Below, one piece after another: positions 1-12,210 of a DNA stretch of 64,000 nt. How positions within the stretch are numbered: position 1 is the first letter of the stretch; every line of letters starts with the position of its first letter. The notes under the pieces are model-generated. The model saw only the letters and a list, made by a program, of their open reading frames with translations, was not told where the DNA came from and searched no databases. This DNA comes from Albugo candida (Eukaryota; Oomycota; Peronosporomycetes; Albuginales; Albuginaceae), in NCBI GenBank assembly GCA_905220665.1, contig CAJNAR010000167.1:1-64000 (forward strand), read 5' to 3'. Made by a program: the position numbers and the translations under genes.

Positions 1-259
1 CCTAAACCCTAAACCCTAAACCCTAAACCCTAAACCCTAAACCCTAAACCCTAAACCCTAAACCCTAAACCCTAAACCCTAAACCCTAAACCCTAAACCC
101 TAAACCCTAAACCCTAAACCCTAAACCCTAAACCCTAAACCCTAAACCCTAAACCCTAAACCCTAAACCCTAAACCCTAAACCCTAAACCCTAAACCCTA
201 AACCCTAAACCCTAAACCCTAAACCCTAAACCCTAAACCCTAAACCCTAAACCCTAAAC
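1..259. repeat. Telomere, canonical repeat
   Basis: Exactly 37 tandem copies of a 7-bp unit, CCCTAAA on this strand (TTTAGGG towards the chromosome end). This is the telomere type of plants, oomycetes and several other protists. The C-rich strand reads inward, so base 1 is the outer side of a left chromosome end. No degenerate unit is visible in this stretch. Confidence 0.98.
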
Positions 260-334
260 CCTAAAACCTAAAACCTAAAACCTAAAACCTAAAACCTAAA
301 ACCTAAAACCTAAAACCTAAAACCTAAAACCTAA
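260..334. repeat. Telomere, variant repeat block (CCTAAAA)
   Basis: About 10.7 uninterrupted copies of CCTAAAA (TTTTAGG on the other strand) follow the canonical array with no intermixing. The unit is still 7 bp but one C has become A. It marks the inner border of the telomere; unique sequence starts at 335. Proximal variant repeats are common in many organisms, but here the block is homogeneous. Confidence 0.97.
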
Positions 335-1299
335 TTATGCTATTTTTAGTATTATATCATTTGTTAGAAAAATATGAAAAGCAGAAACACTTACTAAAGA
401 AAATATGCGCTTGAAGGGTGTGTTTGATACTTAAAAGGATAAAATGATCCGATACAGTGTATAATATCATTATATATAACGCATAATACAAATATAAACA
501 CAGAATTTGAATAGGAAGCGCTTCCCTTGGTCGCATGGACATCTTGCGCACGCTAATGCTGCGTGCTCGTGTACACCATTGCAAATATAAGGACCTAATA
601 ATAAAAGCCGTGAGATAAAACAAATTCGATCAACATAAACCGTACCGATATAGGTTGTCACTCATAGCGCCAATTCATAGCAGGCTGATCCGTGTTGCAC
701 AGGAGGATTTTGGATAAGCTCCTGCGTCTCTTTCCTCCATCCCAGGTGCCACATGATCTGCACTGCAACTCACGACATTGCCCTACAGGGATTACATAGA
801 AGTTTGAACGTAAAGCAACATAAACGAAATCATATTACTTTTCGCTAGAATATATACCTTGGCGTCGGACCTGACGGGAACCATCCGAGAGCCCCAAATG
901 ACTGCATGAGTCTACTGTCTGATACTACCATGCACCCGTTAGGTTTTGGAATGACAAAAATATTGTGACTTACTGAGTTCAGTTATAGAAGGTTACAATT
1001 ACCAGCTGTTAACGAATTTCGTACCAGGCAACTTTCCATAATTGAATTATTATTGCGTTTTTCTAGATTTCTGCTAGATTTCTGCTAGATTCAAAAACAA
1101 AATTTTAAGTACACGGGGTTTTCTTCATGCAGTAACGATAATGCGCATAGTGAGTTATTAGACTGCTTTTTATTACAGTAATAATACTGATTATTTCTAG
1201 TTCTCTACTAGATTTAGGGAATTGTTATATTCACTTCCTTCTTGGTTAAATTCACTCCCTTTCAAGTAAGGTGGCACACATAATTATACTTTGTATATA
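335..1299. other. Subtelomeric stretch without a recognised gene
   Basis: No convincing coding region. Two overlapping minus-strand open frames near 357-661 have no recognisable motif. The sequence is AT-rich and ends at the Copia LTR. Confidence 0.5.
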
Positions 1300-1476
1300 T
1301 TTTTGAGCACTCCGGTCAGAGGTAAGATATATTCATATAGGAGGTCCTTAGTTCACTTTACTAGCTAGTCTAAGCCTTCTCGTACCAGACGCCTACAGCC
1401 ACTGATTTATTGTCCAATAGCTGATAGTTGATTAGCCTGATGTGTTCCACACTGGTTTAGGGACATCAGCTTCAAT
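1300..1476 (-). repeat. Copia 3' LTR (approximate)
   Basis: Matches 5592-5776 over most of its length, for example GGAGGTCCTTAGTTCACTTT at both sites. The match is strongest from about 1339 to 1476 and weakens towards 1300, so the outer edge is approximate. It abuts the RNase H end of pol. Confidence 0.8.
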
Positions 1477-2100
1477 ACTCCCCCTGGACGATAAATTCTT
1501 GATGTTGGACTTAATCAGAAGTTGCTCAAATTTCTTCGTCGATACTGGCTTGGTCAGGAAATCAGCTAGCAGAGACTTGGTTTCAATGTATTGAAGCTTG
1601 ATCTTTTTGGCCTCTATTTGTTCACGGACAAAATGGTACCGTATGTCGATATGTTTCGCTCGACTCTGGTACCCATCGTTGTTGTCAATTGCAATTGCAC
1701 TTTGGTTGTCTTCATGAATAACCACTGAATTATCGATCCTCACCTTTAACTCTGATTATAAAATTTTTACCCACATGACTTCCTGTATGCATAACGAGAT
1801 AGCGATGTACTGAGCTTCGGCTGTGCTGAGAGCCACACTCTGCTGTAGTTTTCATTTGAATATCACTGGAGAGTTGTTTATCACCACCATTATATCGTAG
1901 GTTGATCTTCTTGTCTCCTTGTCGCTTGCCCAATCCGCATTACTGTAAGCACTGACTTCGATATTTCCTGGCATAGCCTCATAACATATTCCTTTCATTG
2001 CGGTTGATTTCAAGTAACACAAAACACGGATTGCTGTATTCCAGTGTTGTTCACTTAGGTTGCTCCAGGTTTTGACTGAGCTGGCAAACCGTGAAAGCAA
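1432..2100 (-). pseudogene. Copia RNase H domain
   Basis: C-terminal part of the Copia polyprotein, which degrades the RNA strand of the RNA-DNA hybrid during reverse transcription. Visible landmarks are an ADWA-type block (NADWASDKETRRST), the STAEAQYIA block near 1820 in another frame, HEDNQSAIAI and the terminal ADFLTKP motif. All are typical of Ty1/copia RNase H. The sequence is spread over at least two frames, so no single protein can be made. Its 3' end overlaps the LTR. Confidence 0.88.
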
Positions 2101-3199
2101 TATCCGGTCTTACGCCCGTTGCGATGTACAGAAGAGAGCCGACAAGTGAGCGATATGGTCCGTTTTCTATTCTCAAATCTTTTTCTTCTGATTTCGTTAA
2201 AAAAAGCCCCGAAACATTTGGATTATACACTGACTTCTCGTTTACTTGATTGAACTTCTCGACCATTCCCCGTATGCAACTCCTTGACTGATCTTCATTT
2301 GTCGCAATTCTTGTTTGTATTCCACTTCAATACCAAGGATAAATCGCACCTTTCCCAGAATCGTTATACTGAAGTGACTCGAAAGTTCGTTCGCAACTTT
2401 CTTGATCGAGTCGATGGTTTTGGCTCCGATCACCATGTCATCGACATAGTTCGTGACATAAAACCATGACTTGGAATCTTTGCGCACAAACATACATGAG
2501 TCTGAGAGATATTTTGTAAACCCCATCTGAGAAAATTAAGTTGATATTGTCTTGAACCAAGTCACAGCTGCTTGTTTAAGTCCATATAGACTTCGATTGA
2601 GCTTGAAAATATAGTTTGGTTTGTTTTCAACACCTTGAGGTGGATAGATGAACACATCATCTTCCAGATAACCGTTATAAAAGGTGGTATAAGCATCGTA
2701 CTGATGAATGGTAAGCCCTTGATGGCAGCAAATTGCCAGGAAAATACATTGAGTTTAAATTCGCGACTGGGGAGTACGCATCTGTGTAGTCAACACCATA
2801 AGTTTGTCGATATCCGAGTGCCACCAATGCAACCTTAAACCGCTCAACTTCACCGTCTTCGTCTCGTTTGATTGTAAAAACCCATTTGGTTCCGATAGCC
2901 TTATTGTCTGGGGGGTTTCGTTTCGGCCGCCCATGTTTGTTATTTTTGTTCAGTGCTTGAAGCTCGGCCTGAATTGCAGTATACCAAAATTCCGATTGAG
3001 GTGACACCAGGGCCTCTTGATAGGATGATGGAGCTTTTATCGCTGCATTCCCTTGTTCGTATTCGATAAGATATCTTTTGGATGGAAGGTTCATGGTATT
3101 AGAATTTCTTACTGGAACGATAGAAGTAGACGATTTCACTGGTACTATTGCTTGCGACGATTGTTTTGGGTGGAAGCTCCAGAGGGGCATCGTGCCCAA
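2051..3199 (-). pseudogene. Copia reverse transcriptase
   Basis: Reverse transcriptase segment of the Copia pol. The N-terminal part carries IGTKWVFTIKRDEDGEVERF and a GYRQTYGVDYTDAYSPVA block. The middle carries the catalytic YVDDM box in the piece at 2242-2526. The C-terminal part carries a YRSLVGSLLYIATGVRPDI block at 2051-2266. These pieces lie in different frames separated by short gaps, so the enzyme is broken. The catalytic aspartates are still encoded. Confidence 0.9.
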
Positions 3200-3443
3200 T
3201 TTGAGGGTTTCCAGAAACCGGGTAGCTTTCGAGATTATCCAGTCTCCCCCTGGTCACAATGGCCTGAACTAGTGCTGAAATCGTCTTCCGCAAAATCCAT
3301 TTGGACGTTGGGGATGTCTGGTAACCATCCAAAGAGCGCTGCCCCTGAGTCGAATATCTCGTCAGATCTTTGTTCGCATTTGTTGACGCTTCAGTCGGAT
3401 CTACATCCATGCTCTCGACATGCGGAATTGTCCTGATCGGTAT

Positions 3444-4379
3444 TTATTCGCTTACTTCGTCATACTGACAATCATTTCGATTTTGTTCGGATGATTTATC
3501 TCCAATAACAACCTGAACATAATTTGTCTCGGCTAATTCTTGAAATTGCGCTGAACGAGTAATCTCGATTTTCTGTGACTCAAAATTCGATACGCGGAAT
3601 CCTTTCATATTGTCCGAGCATCCTAGGAACATACATTTGACCGCCTTCTTATCCAACTTCTTCCGTCGTGATTGCTCGATAGGAGCAAAACCTCGGGCAC
3701 CAAATACCCGTAAATAAGTAAGACATGGCTTGCTCCCAAAACACATCTCGTATGGTGTCTTGTCAGGGTAAGCGACATATGGAACTCGATTTGTGAAGTA
3801 AACTGCGGTATTCATGGTTTCAGTCCACCACTTCTTCTCTACTTGCATGTGATTCATCATGGATCTCGCACGTTCCGTAATGGTCCGATTCATTCGTTCA
3901 GCCAGTCCATTTTGCTGTGGCGAATACGAAACTGTTGTTTGGTGTATAATCCCGGCACTTTTACAAATATTAGCAAATCGATTTTTGTTAAATTCGCCAC
4001 CATTCTCGGTTCGAATACACTCAATTCTCGAATCAGTTGGTTTTCAATCATTGCTTTGAAATCGAGGAACCGATCGATCAGTTCAGATTTGTGTCGAATG
4101 ATAGATGACACTACATACCTAGAGTAATCATCAATGAAAGTTACCATGAATCTTGCTCCACCTTGAAATTTCGTTTCCATTGGTCCCATTACGTCACTAT
4201 GTATAAGTTGAAGAACGGACATAGGGTGACTTTGGGAACGGGTGCACAAAAGATATCCCATTGATACATCCTTCACAAATGACTTCTTCGTCTCTTTCTC
4301 GTTTTGACATCGATTTCATCTTGAAACCATCAACGCAGTGCTGCAAAGCTTCAATTTTCCTGGTAGTTAAATGTCCCAA
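3444..4379 (-). pseudogene. Copia pre-integrase and integrase
   Basis: Three minus-strand pieces. At 4197-4379 is the pre-integrase zinc finger (LGHLTTRK-like start, then CEGCINGI). At 3890-4276 is the catalytic core with HSDVMGPM and DDYSRY. The RTENGGEF block holding the catalytic glutamate and a YSPQQNGLAER block lie in a neighbouring frame around 3900-4020. At 3444-3893 is the core end with the typical NRVPY and KTPYEMCFGSKP strings. The DDE residues survive but the frame is broken at least once. The 3200-3443 interval between integrase and RT is the usual poorly conserved linker. Confidence 0.9.
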
Positions 4380-4474
4380 TCGGGCATGCCATACACTGGA
4401 ACTTGATAATTGTTGATCATGTGTCTATTTAACAGAAGTGCTAACAAGTGCTAATTCATTTATAACACACTCCA

Positions 4475-5137
4475 TCACATAAACCTTCCCATTTTTGTGA
4501 CCTGAGTTACAACTCGTTCATTGTCTCTGGTTTCACAAACTCCTCTTCCAAAAGATACATTAAGTCCTTTTTCTGCTAATGCTGGGATAGATAGCAATCG
4601 GCGATCCAAATCTGGTACATATAGTACATTTTCAATACGAATTGGAGTTTTGTTTTTCAGAATAACTGGAACTGAACCAATGCCTCCTGCTGAAACTTTG
4701 TTTCCATTGGCAATAGAGATATACGTTTGGTTCTTGAGTGGTCGGAGTTCACTGAACTCTTCTTTGAATGAACACATATGGCTGCTTGCTCCATTATCGA
4801 GCAGCCAACCTTCAGCCATGTCTTCACACACTGTAAACGCTTGTTCATTGTACTGTTTCTTGTGTTTCACATTCTTCCAACACTCAGCCTTTTTATGTTC
4901 ACTTTTGTTACAGTGATAACATTTTCCTTCGAATTTGCAAGTCTTTTGAATATATTTTCTTTCGTCAAATCTTTCCGACTTCTTCATTGCTTTTGCTTTT
5001 ACAGCAATTTCTCCTGTCTCTTTTTTCACCAATAATGCATATTCCCGATGCAGCATTTCTTTTGCTTGAAAGAGATCCATCCCTTGGACATTTTCGATAG
5101 TTTTGATTATGGGATCGTACTCATCCGAGACTCGCAA
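4475..5137 (-). pseudogene. Copia gag zinc knuckle and protease
   Basis: A 220-residue open stretch. A CCHC knuckle (CYHCNKSEHKKAEC) lies near residue 75. The aspartic protease active site, in the form WLLDNGASSHMC, lies near residue 111; the usual D-S/T-G triad is changed to DNG. The end runs into the region before the integrase. The knuckle binds element RNA in the particle and the protease cuts the polyprotein. Separated from the N-terminal gag piece by a frame break. Confidence 0.87.
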
Positions 5138-5276
5138 GCAATATTACTAATTGCTCATCCATACTAATTACATCTCCACAAGCCTGCATCGAAAGGTATA
5201 ATTCATCAAATTTCATAAAATGTTCCATAATATTCTGACTCTTTTCCTTTCGGAATTCATGAAGTCTTCACCGGTT

Positions 5277-5588
5277 TCATACTCTGTTGTGTTTACTATT
5301 TCGAAGGTAAAAATTCTTCAGAATCTCCCATAACTGAGAGGCTGTACAAGAGCCTCTGATCATCGCCTGGAGACTCGGGCTGATTGAGATTAAAATGATT
5401 GCGAAGGCTTTAAGGTCGTTGACTTCCCAGATTTCCAAAGCTGCAGGATCTTCGCTGAGTGACCCTGACTTGTCGATATGATGCAGCAAACCCTTCTTCA
5501 TCAGCTTCATACGCGCGTTGAACTCCCATGTAAAGTAATTGTCCTCATCAAGGAGTTCGTCGACCGCGTTCTGAGTATTTGGGCTCAT
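5277..5588 (-). pseudogene. Copia gag N-terminal part
   Basis: A 103-residue piece beginning with ATG at 5588 just inside the 5' LTR, with the usual features of Copia gag (UBN2-like): a DEDNYFTWEFNARMK start block and a later SCTASQLWEIL motif. Gag forms the capsid-like particle. The frame ends at 5277 before reaching the knuckle, so the protein is truncated. Confidence 0.82.
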
Positions 5589-5591
5589 AAC

Positions 5592-5776
5592 CTTTTTAGC
5601 ACTTTAGATAAAATTTGGAAAGTAAGATATAGTAAATATAGGAGGTCCTTAGTTCACTTTACTAGCTAGTCTAAGCCTTCTCGTACTAAACGCCAAAGCC
5701 ACTAATTTATTGTCTAATAGCTGGAAGTTGATTAGCCTGATGTGTCCACACTGGTTCAGGGACATCAGCTTCAATA
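5592..5776 (-). repeat. Copia 5' LTR (approximate)
   Basis: Paired with 1300-1476. It shares the GGAGGTCCTTAGTTCAC and GATTAGCCTGATGTG blocks and the TATTGAAGCTGATGTCCC minus-strand start. The edge facing gag is approximate because similarity fades there. Divergence between the two LTRs is clear by eye, so the insertion is not recent. Confidence 0.8.
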
Positions 5777-7744
5777 AGATCTGATACCTATTCAAGTTCG
5801 TGCTCGCACTCGATTAATGTTTCCTGACATTAGAAAGACTCATAAAAAACAAAAGACCACTTCTAGATAAGTAGGCTCAACCTTAAGCACTTATCCTCCA
5901 ATTCGAATGCGTGGATTCTAACATTATATTGCACATACATTGATGCCGCATATTTCTGGCAACTTTGCGTATAGCTAGGCGGGTGAAAATCATCTCCACC
6001 CGCTCAACGAGATTTATGGATTTCTATACACAACGGCCTTATACTTCATTTTACTATTACGCAATCGTAACACGTCAGAATGAAGCAATTTGTCTGAAAT
6101 CTGGTTCCTTCTCATCAATGCTTTGGCAAGTATTGTCGATACATATCTTGAAGATCCATCTGTCGCTCGGTGAAAAGTAAAAAATACTTTTCACTCGCTT
6201 TGTTGTACTGTCCATTCTAGAAAAAATCACATCTTGTGCCATCTTACTTGTTTGTTTCATGTGTTCCCCATTCAGCTTAAAATAGAGAATTACACGAAAG
6301 CTGCCAGAATATGACATCAATGGTTGAATAGATTATAAAGATGTGCTACACGGCAATATGAATTTAGCTTCCCTTCGAACGATATGGCATGGTCTTTTTC
6401 TATAGTTGTGTATCGTACCGTCGATAGTTCAATTCTGGATAAAAGCGTGAGCATCAGGTGCCGCTCGGCTTCGCCACCATGAGCCGAACCACCCTGCACT
6501 AGAGGGTTTCCAGGAGTAGTAAGCAATACGTCGTATCTTTGTGAGACACCGTTCTTCCCTGTAGCATCGAAGAGCTCAATTTTGTTCCTCTCTTGGTCCC
6601 TATTTATACAATCACATTAGCTACGTTTTAAAGTAACATTATCCTTCCATCTTGCAGACCGTCGACAGGGAGTTTTTCAAACATGTTTGTACTCTATTGA
6701 CAGCTCCATTTGACGTAATCGAAAAGGATAACATAGGGAATTTTTGCGTCTTTCTCGTATCTTAAGTGCAAGGCTGGCATGCAGGAATAATCGTTTTAAA
6801 TACACTTCTGTTAAGCCATAATGCTCTGATGATCGGTGAGACCTATGCTGTTGCGACACGCGGTGTGTGCTAACATTTCATACCAATATGAAACGCAATA
6901 GCAACTTCGATCTCTATATAGTAAGGTAAATCAAATGGTTTCCAGCGTGTCACGATGAATCAACTACGCATTTCCTCCTATACGATACAGTATTTTGACC
7001 ATACTTCGAAAGAGATTTGGTTTTAATTAATCCGTGTCGCCTTTCTATTTATAGACAAGCATGATCATGTCAATACTTCGGTTTGGAACTGATGAGTGAA
7101 AAATTAACCTTCCTTGATACAATTCCACTTTCGCCTTTTCTTACTACCGAGATTCTCAAGACCGTCTCTGCGTCAACTCCGTCGAATTAACATCTGCATA
7201 TCTGGAAATAGGCCAATATGAGACTTATTTCCTGTTTCGAAGATCGAGGAAGATAGTGTAAACCTGAGGTCGTACTTCTCCGCTGCATCATAGCAGATTT
7301 TCCAGTTTAAGGATCAAATGCTTTCTCGGTAAAGTATACACCGAACTTAGACGAAAGAGGAATCGGATTCCTTATTCTCAACACACAGAGCCCACTCGTC
7401 ATGGCCCAAGAATTGCAGAATATAGTCGCCTAGGATGTCATTGAGACATTGGCATCAAATCCTGATATCCAATTGAACTTTACGTTTAAAGCAGCCGATA
7501 GCTCTTGCTCCTTGCTTGAAATTTTTTTTATTGGGATTAAAGTATACTCGAGCAAAAACGGGCAGCAAGACCCTTGCTGCTAAAAAAACATGAAGCTTTT
7601 TGAAGCAGTACATCGGAATGTATTAACGGCAGAACGTCTCGATGAGGTTATTTCAACCCTTCACAAAGGTGTGAATCAAGCGTGGAAGTCGAAAACGCTA
7701 GCGATTCTGTCCACCTTTACTATTGGCTTTTTTAATATCCATTC
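5777..7744. other. No recognised gene
   Basis: Only short, motif-free open frames on both strands. Nothing supports a gene, RNA or known repeat. Confidence 0.45.
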
Positions 7745-10700
7745 CATGAACATCCGCTGAAAACATCAGCCTCCGTTCAGTTGATTGTCACGAGCTACAA
7801 CCCAATCTTAAAGCATGAGACTGTTCAATGCCAGGTTTATTGGTGAAAATTACATTTTTCTTTGGGCTCATCAAGTGCGATTCCACATGAAAAACGTTTT
7901 CGATCCCGAATTGACGATCTTTGATTCTAATTCGCACCTCAGTTGTATAATTTGATGTAATAACTGAACGTATCCGCAATGCTTCGTGTGATATCCGTAT
8001 GTTGAAACATGAAGGTACGTTTGTGGGAATGAAAGCGATACCAGTCCGCGAATCTTACTTTTTCTGAGCTTTACACAATTGTATCAGAAAATCAATGGAA
8101 CCAATTCGGAATCGATATAAAGCTTTCTCTACCCATACCACTTGGGTGGGTAAACAGTATTATATCACTCAAATGCATGTTACATTGATCTTGTCCCATT
8201 CATAGCAGCGAGCACTCGTGATGTCAACTCTATTTCAGTCTACAACATCTAGCTGTCTCCTGGCTTTAAAAAGTAGAATCCGTGCTTTTAGTTTACTCGT
8301 TGACTCCTTGTAGCAGCAGCAGTGCTTGAAAACGGAAAGGAATACAATTGTCTGTGCTCTTGATGACAAAGTTTCTCCACTCCAAGATAGATTTTAAATT
8401 GGGTTGAAAGAGTGAATATTGGAAACAAAGGCTTTCTCTCCATTTCGAACAACATCCCAAGCTTTCTCGATATACGTAACTGCTAGGACAAGCTATGTTG
8501 GAAAACCAAACAAATGCCACTCATCACATTACTGAGGGAGACCGTGTCGCCTTGGAGCGATGATATGAGCAACTGGTAGCCATAAAGGATTCCAATAAAG
8601 AGCAGGAAGAGATCTTTGATACCGATCCAATCCACAATTACAAATGTGTGGAAATTCTCGCTTTTTTGGGTATGTTGATCATCCGTGCTTTTTCGGAGCA
8701 ATCCGTGATACAGAACCAAGAGTTAGAATCGGTATGGAATTCATCTAAAAGCATATTTGTTTCGCAATGCTGCCGGGCTCTCGTGCATGAGGTTTCTTCT
8801 CTAGAAAACGTTTCAGAAGATTTATAGCCGCAATAGCAAGACGCTTCACTGACTTTGGATGTGCAAAATTGTATGTGAGAAGATGTGAGGAAGAAATTGC
8901 GCACTTGAACAATTCTCTCTCCCGGAACTACTTGGTGAGATCGAATCCATCTGAACGATCCTGTTTGACAATGCCTCACGCCTTTTATCTTGGATTCATC
9001 ATCCATCAGGACGACTGCTCCAATTAATTACACTTCCACCCAGTTTTATTCATTGACACCACGATGAAAGAATATGCCAAACTTCGCCGAGATTATCAAT
9101 GAAAATACCTCAAAATTCCGAACTAGAGCCCACCTGTGAACACTGTGGATTGTCAAGGATTTCATTACACTGTTTATCTGGTTTTTTAACTATCTTCCTT
9201 ATCCTATCATGAGTCCCTGACCGTGTGAATATCACTTAAGTCTGACTTCAAACCTAGGGAGGCAGATATTTTCCAAGCTTATTGCTTGGGTGGGCTCAAA
9301 CCGCTGCCCACACTGCCGGGAATCGAACTAACGACCTCCGGCAGGGGGTCCGTGCGCTCAAGTGCTTAACCGACTGAGCTGGGTGCGGACCCCCTGTGAA
9401 CACTGTGGATAGGATCTCCTCGCGGGATCTTAACACATCTGCGCGCAAAGGCAATCAGAGAACCCGGAAATGGAAGCTTGTGTGGACATGAACGCGCGCC
9501 TTATTAGTATTTAGTATCAAAGGAAACGGATATCACCTCAGGATTCACAAGGGCAAAGCAGACATCTGTCTGCTTGTAAAATAAAGAATTATGCGAGCGA
9601 GTGGCGTGCCGCATGGTCTGGAAAAGGAGATACATATCCATAACAAAGTGTCATCGTCTTGCTGTAAAACGCACTGATCAAGATCCTCAGGACAAGCGAA
9701 ATTTATTTTGACCTACATCGCGTTCAGTGATGTCGATAAGTCATGATAATCGTTCGTTCTTGAGAAAACAACGTCTGTTGCCTTTACTGTGAATTAAAAG
9801 CTGATCTCATTCTCGCAAAAGTAAAAAGATGAAGATCTGAAGCTGTGGTCTCTTCTTTTAGCTTGACGTCCGTTTGTCTGCCTATGAGCCCTTCCATCAC
9901 CACCTAGCTACAGATTCCAAGGATAACGAAAAGTCAATCAATTCGTAATTGTATCAATCGAACACCACAAAGCATCAATGCATGTATGTTAGATCATTAG
10001 GAGTTTCAGTTGGAGAATTAGAGATGATGTACTTATTTTGATTTCCAGGATGATTATTACACACGTGGGCGAGGGACTTGGGGATGAGAATTTTATTCAG
10101 TCAATTCTCGTCCAACAGGTTAGAGTTTTGATGAAATCGCAAACAGTTGTCGTGGTCCTAGATTGATTAAGGTATCAGCTCTCCACGCTAAGCTTTTTGT
10201 AGCAATCTGTATTGCATCTAGAAAGCTGTAGTGCCGTGAGGGGTCAACCCGATCTTTGTGTATAGTCGTTTGTTTCGTATGCTTTAGAAATCTTAACTCG
10301 CTAGCTGAAGGTTTCTTGTTACAGCATGAATATTCTGTTCACCTGCTTCGAGTTACCTAGCTGGACTTGAACTCCTGCACCGACCCAGGTCCATTTATTT
10401 GTTGTATCGATTTGCTTCTCTCTCATGAGTTCCTTCATTGCCATTCCAATTTTTTTATATCCATAAGGTTTGATGTCTCTAGCTTACATATGTCGAATTT
10501 ACTAAATACATTGTCGCCTTAAAGGATTTTTGAGCATATTGACAAGTATATTGACATTGACATTGACATATACTCTGCTTGCAGCTGAGGTGGGCCCTAC
10601 CTTTCTCTGAGTCGAGATTCGTTGGAATCATTCACCGTTGCCATAATATGTGATGTTGGCCAACGATCAGTCTGATTCCTTCCGATGAGAATTTTTGTAT

Positions 10701-11150
10701 GCAGGATTTCCGACTTTATTCCGTGGAACACCAAACAAGACTCGATGTGATATCAAGATATCCAAGGCGACATTTATACGAATAGTGTGCGAGACTTGAA
10801 GTTTTTCAAATCGACTGATTCACATACTGTTCAGGCTACGTCAGACCAATTGATTTATCTAGTATGAAGAAGATTCCGTTCATTCAAGACTACGGCTTGT
10901 TCAACATATTATAGCCATAGCCTTGATTCATTGATGGATTGCTAAGAATGCATTGGAGCTTGATTGAGCTATCTTGACCTCCTTTTAAACGTGCTTTAGA
11001 ACTAAGTTATATGTGTCACATGGATCGATTTATTCTTGTTAGTGTGCGAGGTTCATGCCTCATAAAAGCTTCACCGCGCATATATTCTTCGGATCAGATA
11101 TACCCGCGTTTGTGTGATCGCACTTGTATCAGTTTTACACCATTATTTTT
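7745..11150. repeat. Diverged segmental duplicate, copy A
   Basis: Collinear with 22935-26025. Matching landmarks include the TTGTC...AAGCATGAG block (about 7785 and 22960), ACTCCAAGA (about 8380 and 23580), TCTTGAGAAAACAACGTCTGT (about 9760 and 24696), GATTATTACACA (about 10052 and 24991) and GCTTGATTGAGCTATC (about 10958 and 25822). I judge identity at roughly three quarters in the better parts. Broken minus-strand open frames at 7788-9006 hint at an old gene, but I do not recognise it. Copy A holds a SINE that copy B lacks. Confidence 0.8.
9151..9392 (-). mobile_element. tRNA-derived SINE, copy 1, with target duplication
   Basis: A 242-bp minus-strand element. Its 5' end is tRNA-like: an A-box-like CAGCTCAGTCGGTTAAGCAC (9362-9385) and a B-box-like AGTTCGATTCC (9319-9329), the internal promoter of RNA polymerase III. 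The rest is an unrelated body and tail. It is flanked by a perfect 18-bp duplication, CCTGTGAACACTGTGGAT, at 9133-9150 and 9393-9410. That proves insertion by target-primed reverse transcription. A second copy lies at 17314-17558. Confidence 0.93.
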
Positions 11151-12210
11151 ATGAAATCAACGATAACTTGCAACGAAGCTTGACTATATTTATCAAGAAG
11201 TGGGCGTGGCAAAATAAAGTAGGCACACGTTAGTACCACAGATTACTGAATACGTGGAATCAGATAGTTACAGAAGATACGCGACAACAGATTGGACGGG
11301 AGCGCAAATCCTCATTAGTAAAATTGATTACATATAATAATGTGCATGCCCAAGATGGGTATGTCCACAGCTAACGAAATGAAATCGGAGAATTACTGTT
11401 GAGGTTCTATATATTAAGTGGAATCATTGCCGAATTCTCAGCATGATTCTAACGATAAACAAACATGTTATATTCAAACTCATTATATGAAAACATGAAT
11501 AAGCACTTCCTATGTACATTGCGTGTGCCAAGAAAAACCATGACTAGGCTAATTTCCTGCAGAACATATTGAAGTCAGCCGATTCAGCATGCTGTGCAGC
11601 ATAGTTGATAATACAGGAAGCTTCGTTTCGAGTGTTGGTATATCTTGCGAGTTGTGAATCTCGTGAGATCTCTTGGCAAAATTGTAAAAAATACAGCTTA
11701 GCGCTTACAGCGATGCAGATTCGGTTTTTGAAAATGGAGACACGATGATCCACGTGAGGCACGATGGTTGCTGATGAAGGAGATGCCAACGCTACGCCAT
11801 CATTGGTCTAAAAGCTGTGGTGTGTAAAGTTGAACTGTTTGTATGCGAAAAAGCCAAACGGACAACGGTATACGTCTCCTAAGTACAACGGTAGGAATCT
11901 GATGGACCGTAGGGTTCGTGTGAGTGTATACCAGATAGCTGGAAGAGCAAGCAAGGTCAATATACATAACACTATGTGGAGCAATTTTGTTCTCCCCCTC
12001 CTTGTTGGCTATCACCAAGTATCGCAAGCCAGCGCATATCGTATCAGCACGACTCTAGCGGATGGATACAAACGAATAACTCCGGTAGCTGTCTCCAACG
12101 CTTGATGCCATAAGCAACATTCTCCTTTGGTTACGGGGAGGGTTTCTATCGGAGCGCGACTCAGCCTGATGTATTGCTGATGTACGCAGACATCACTGCT
12201 GACATCCCGC
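11151..12210. other. No recognised gene
   Basis: Open frames on both strands (11544-11789 minus, 11830-12105 plus, 12012-12383 minus) show no known motif. Part of the plus-strand stretch may be the 5' end of the broken gene that follows. Confidence 0.4.

Larger units (their letters stand above)
1300..5776 (-). mobile_element. Ty1/copia LTR retrotransposon, decayed
   Basis: A minus-strand Copia element with related LTR-like sequences at both ends. Its domains run in Copia order: gag, CCHC knuckle, protease, pre-integrase, integrase, reverse transcriptase, RNase H. Integrase preceding RT is diagnostic of Copia against Gypsy. The polyprotein is split over several frames by indels, so the element is inactive. 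A purine-rich stretch lies next to the low-coordinate LTR (minus-strand GGGGGAG, around 1478-1484) and can serve as the polypurine tract. The high-coordinate LTR ends close to the gag start codon, where a GGTTATGAGCCC stretch could be the primer-binding site. Confidence 0.93.

Noticed and set aside
1..334. CRISPR-like regular array
   Set aside because: The 7-bp units have no spacers; this is a telomere.
9318..9392. tRNA gene suggested by A and B boxes
   Set aside because: It does not fold into a full tRNA and it lies in a repeated element with a target duplication, so it is a SINE head.
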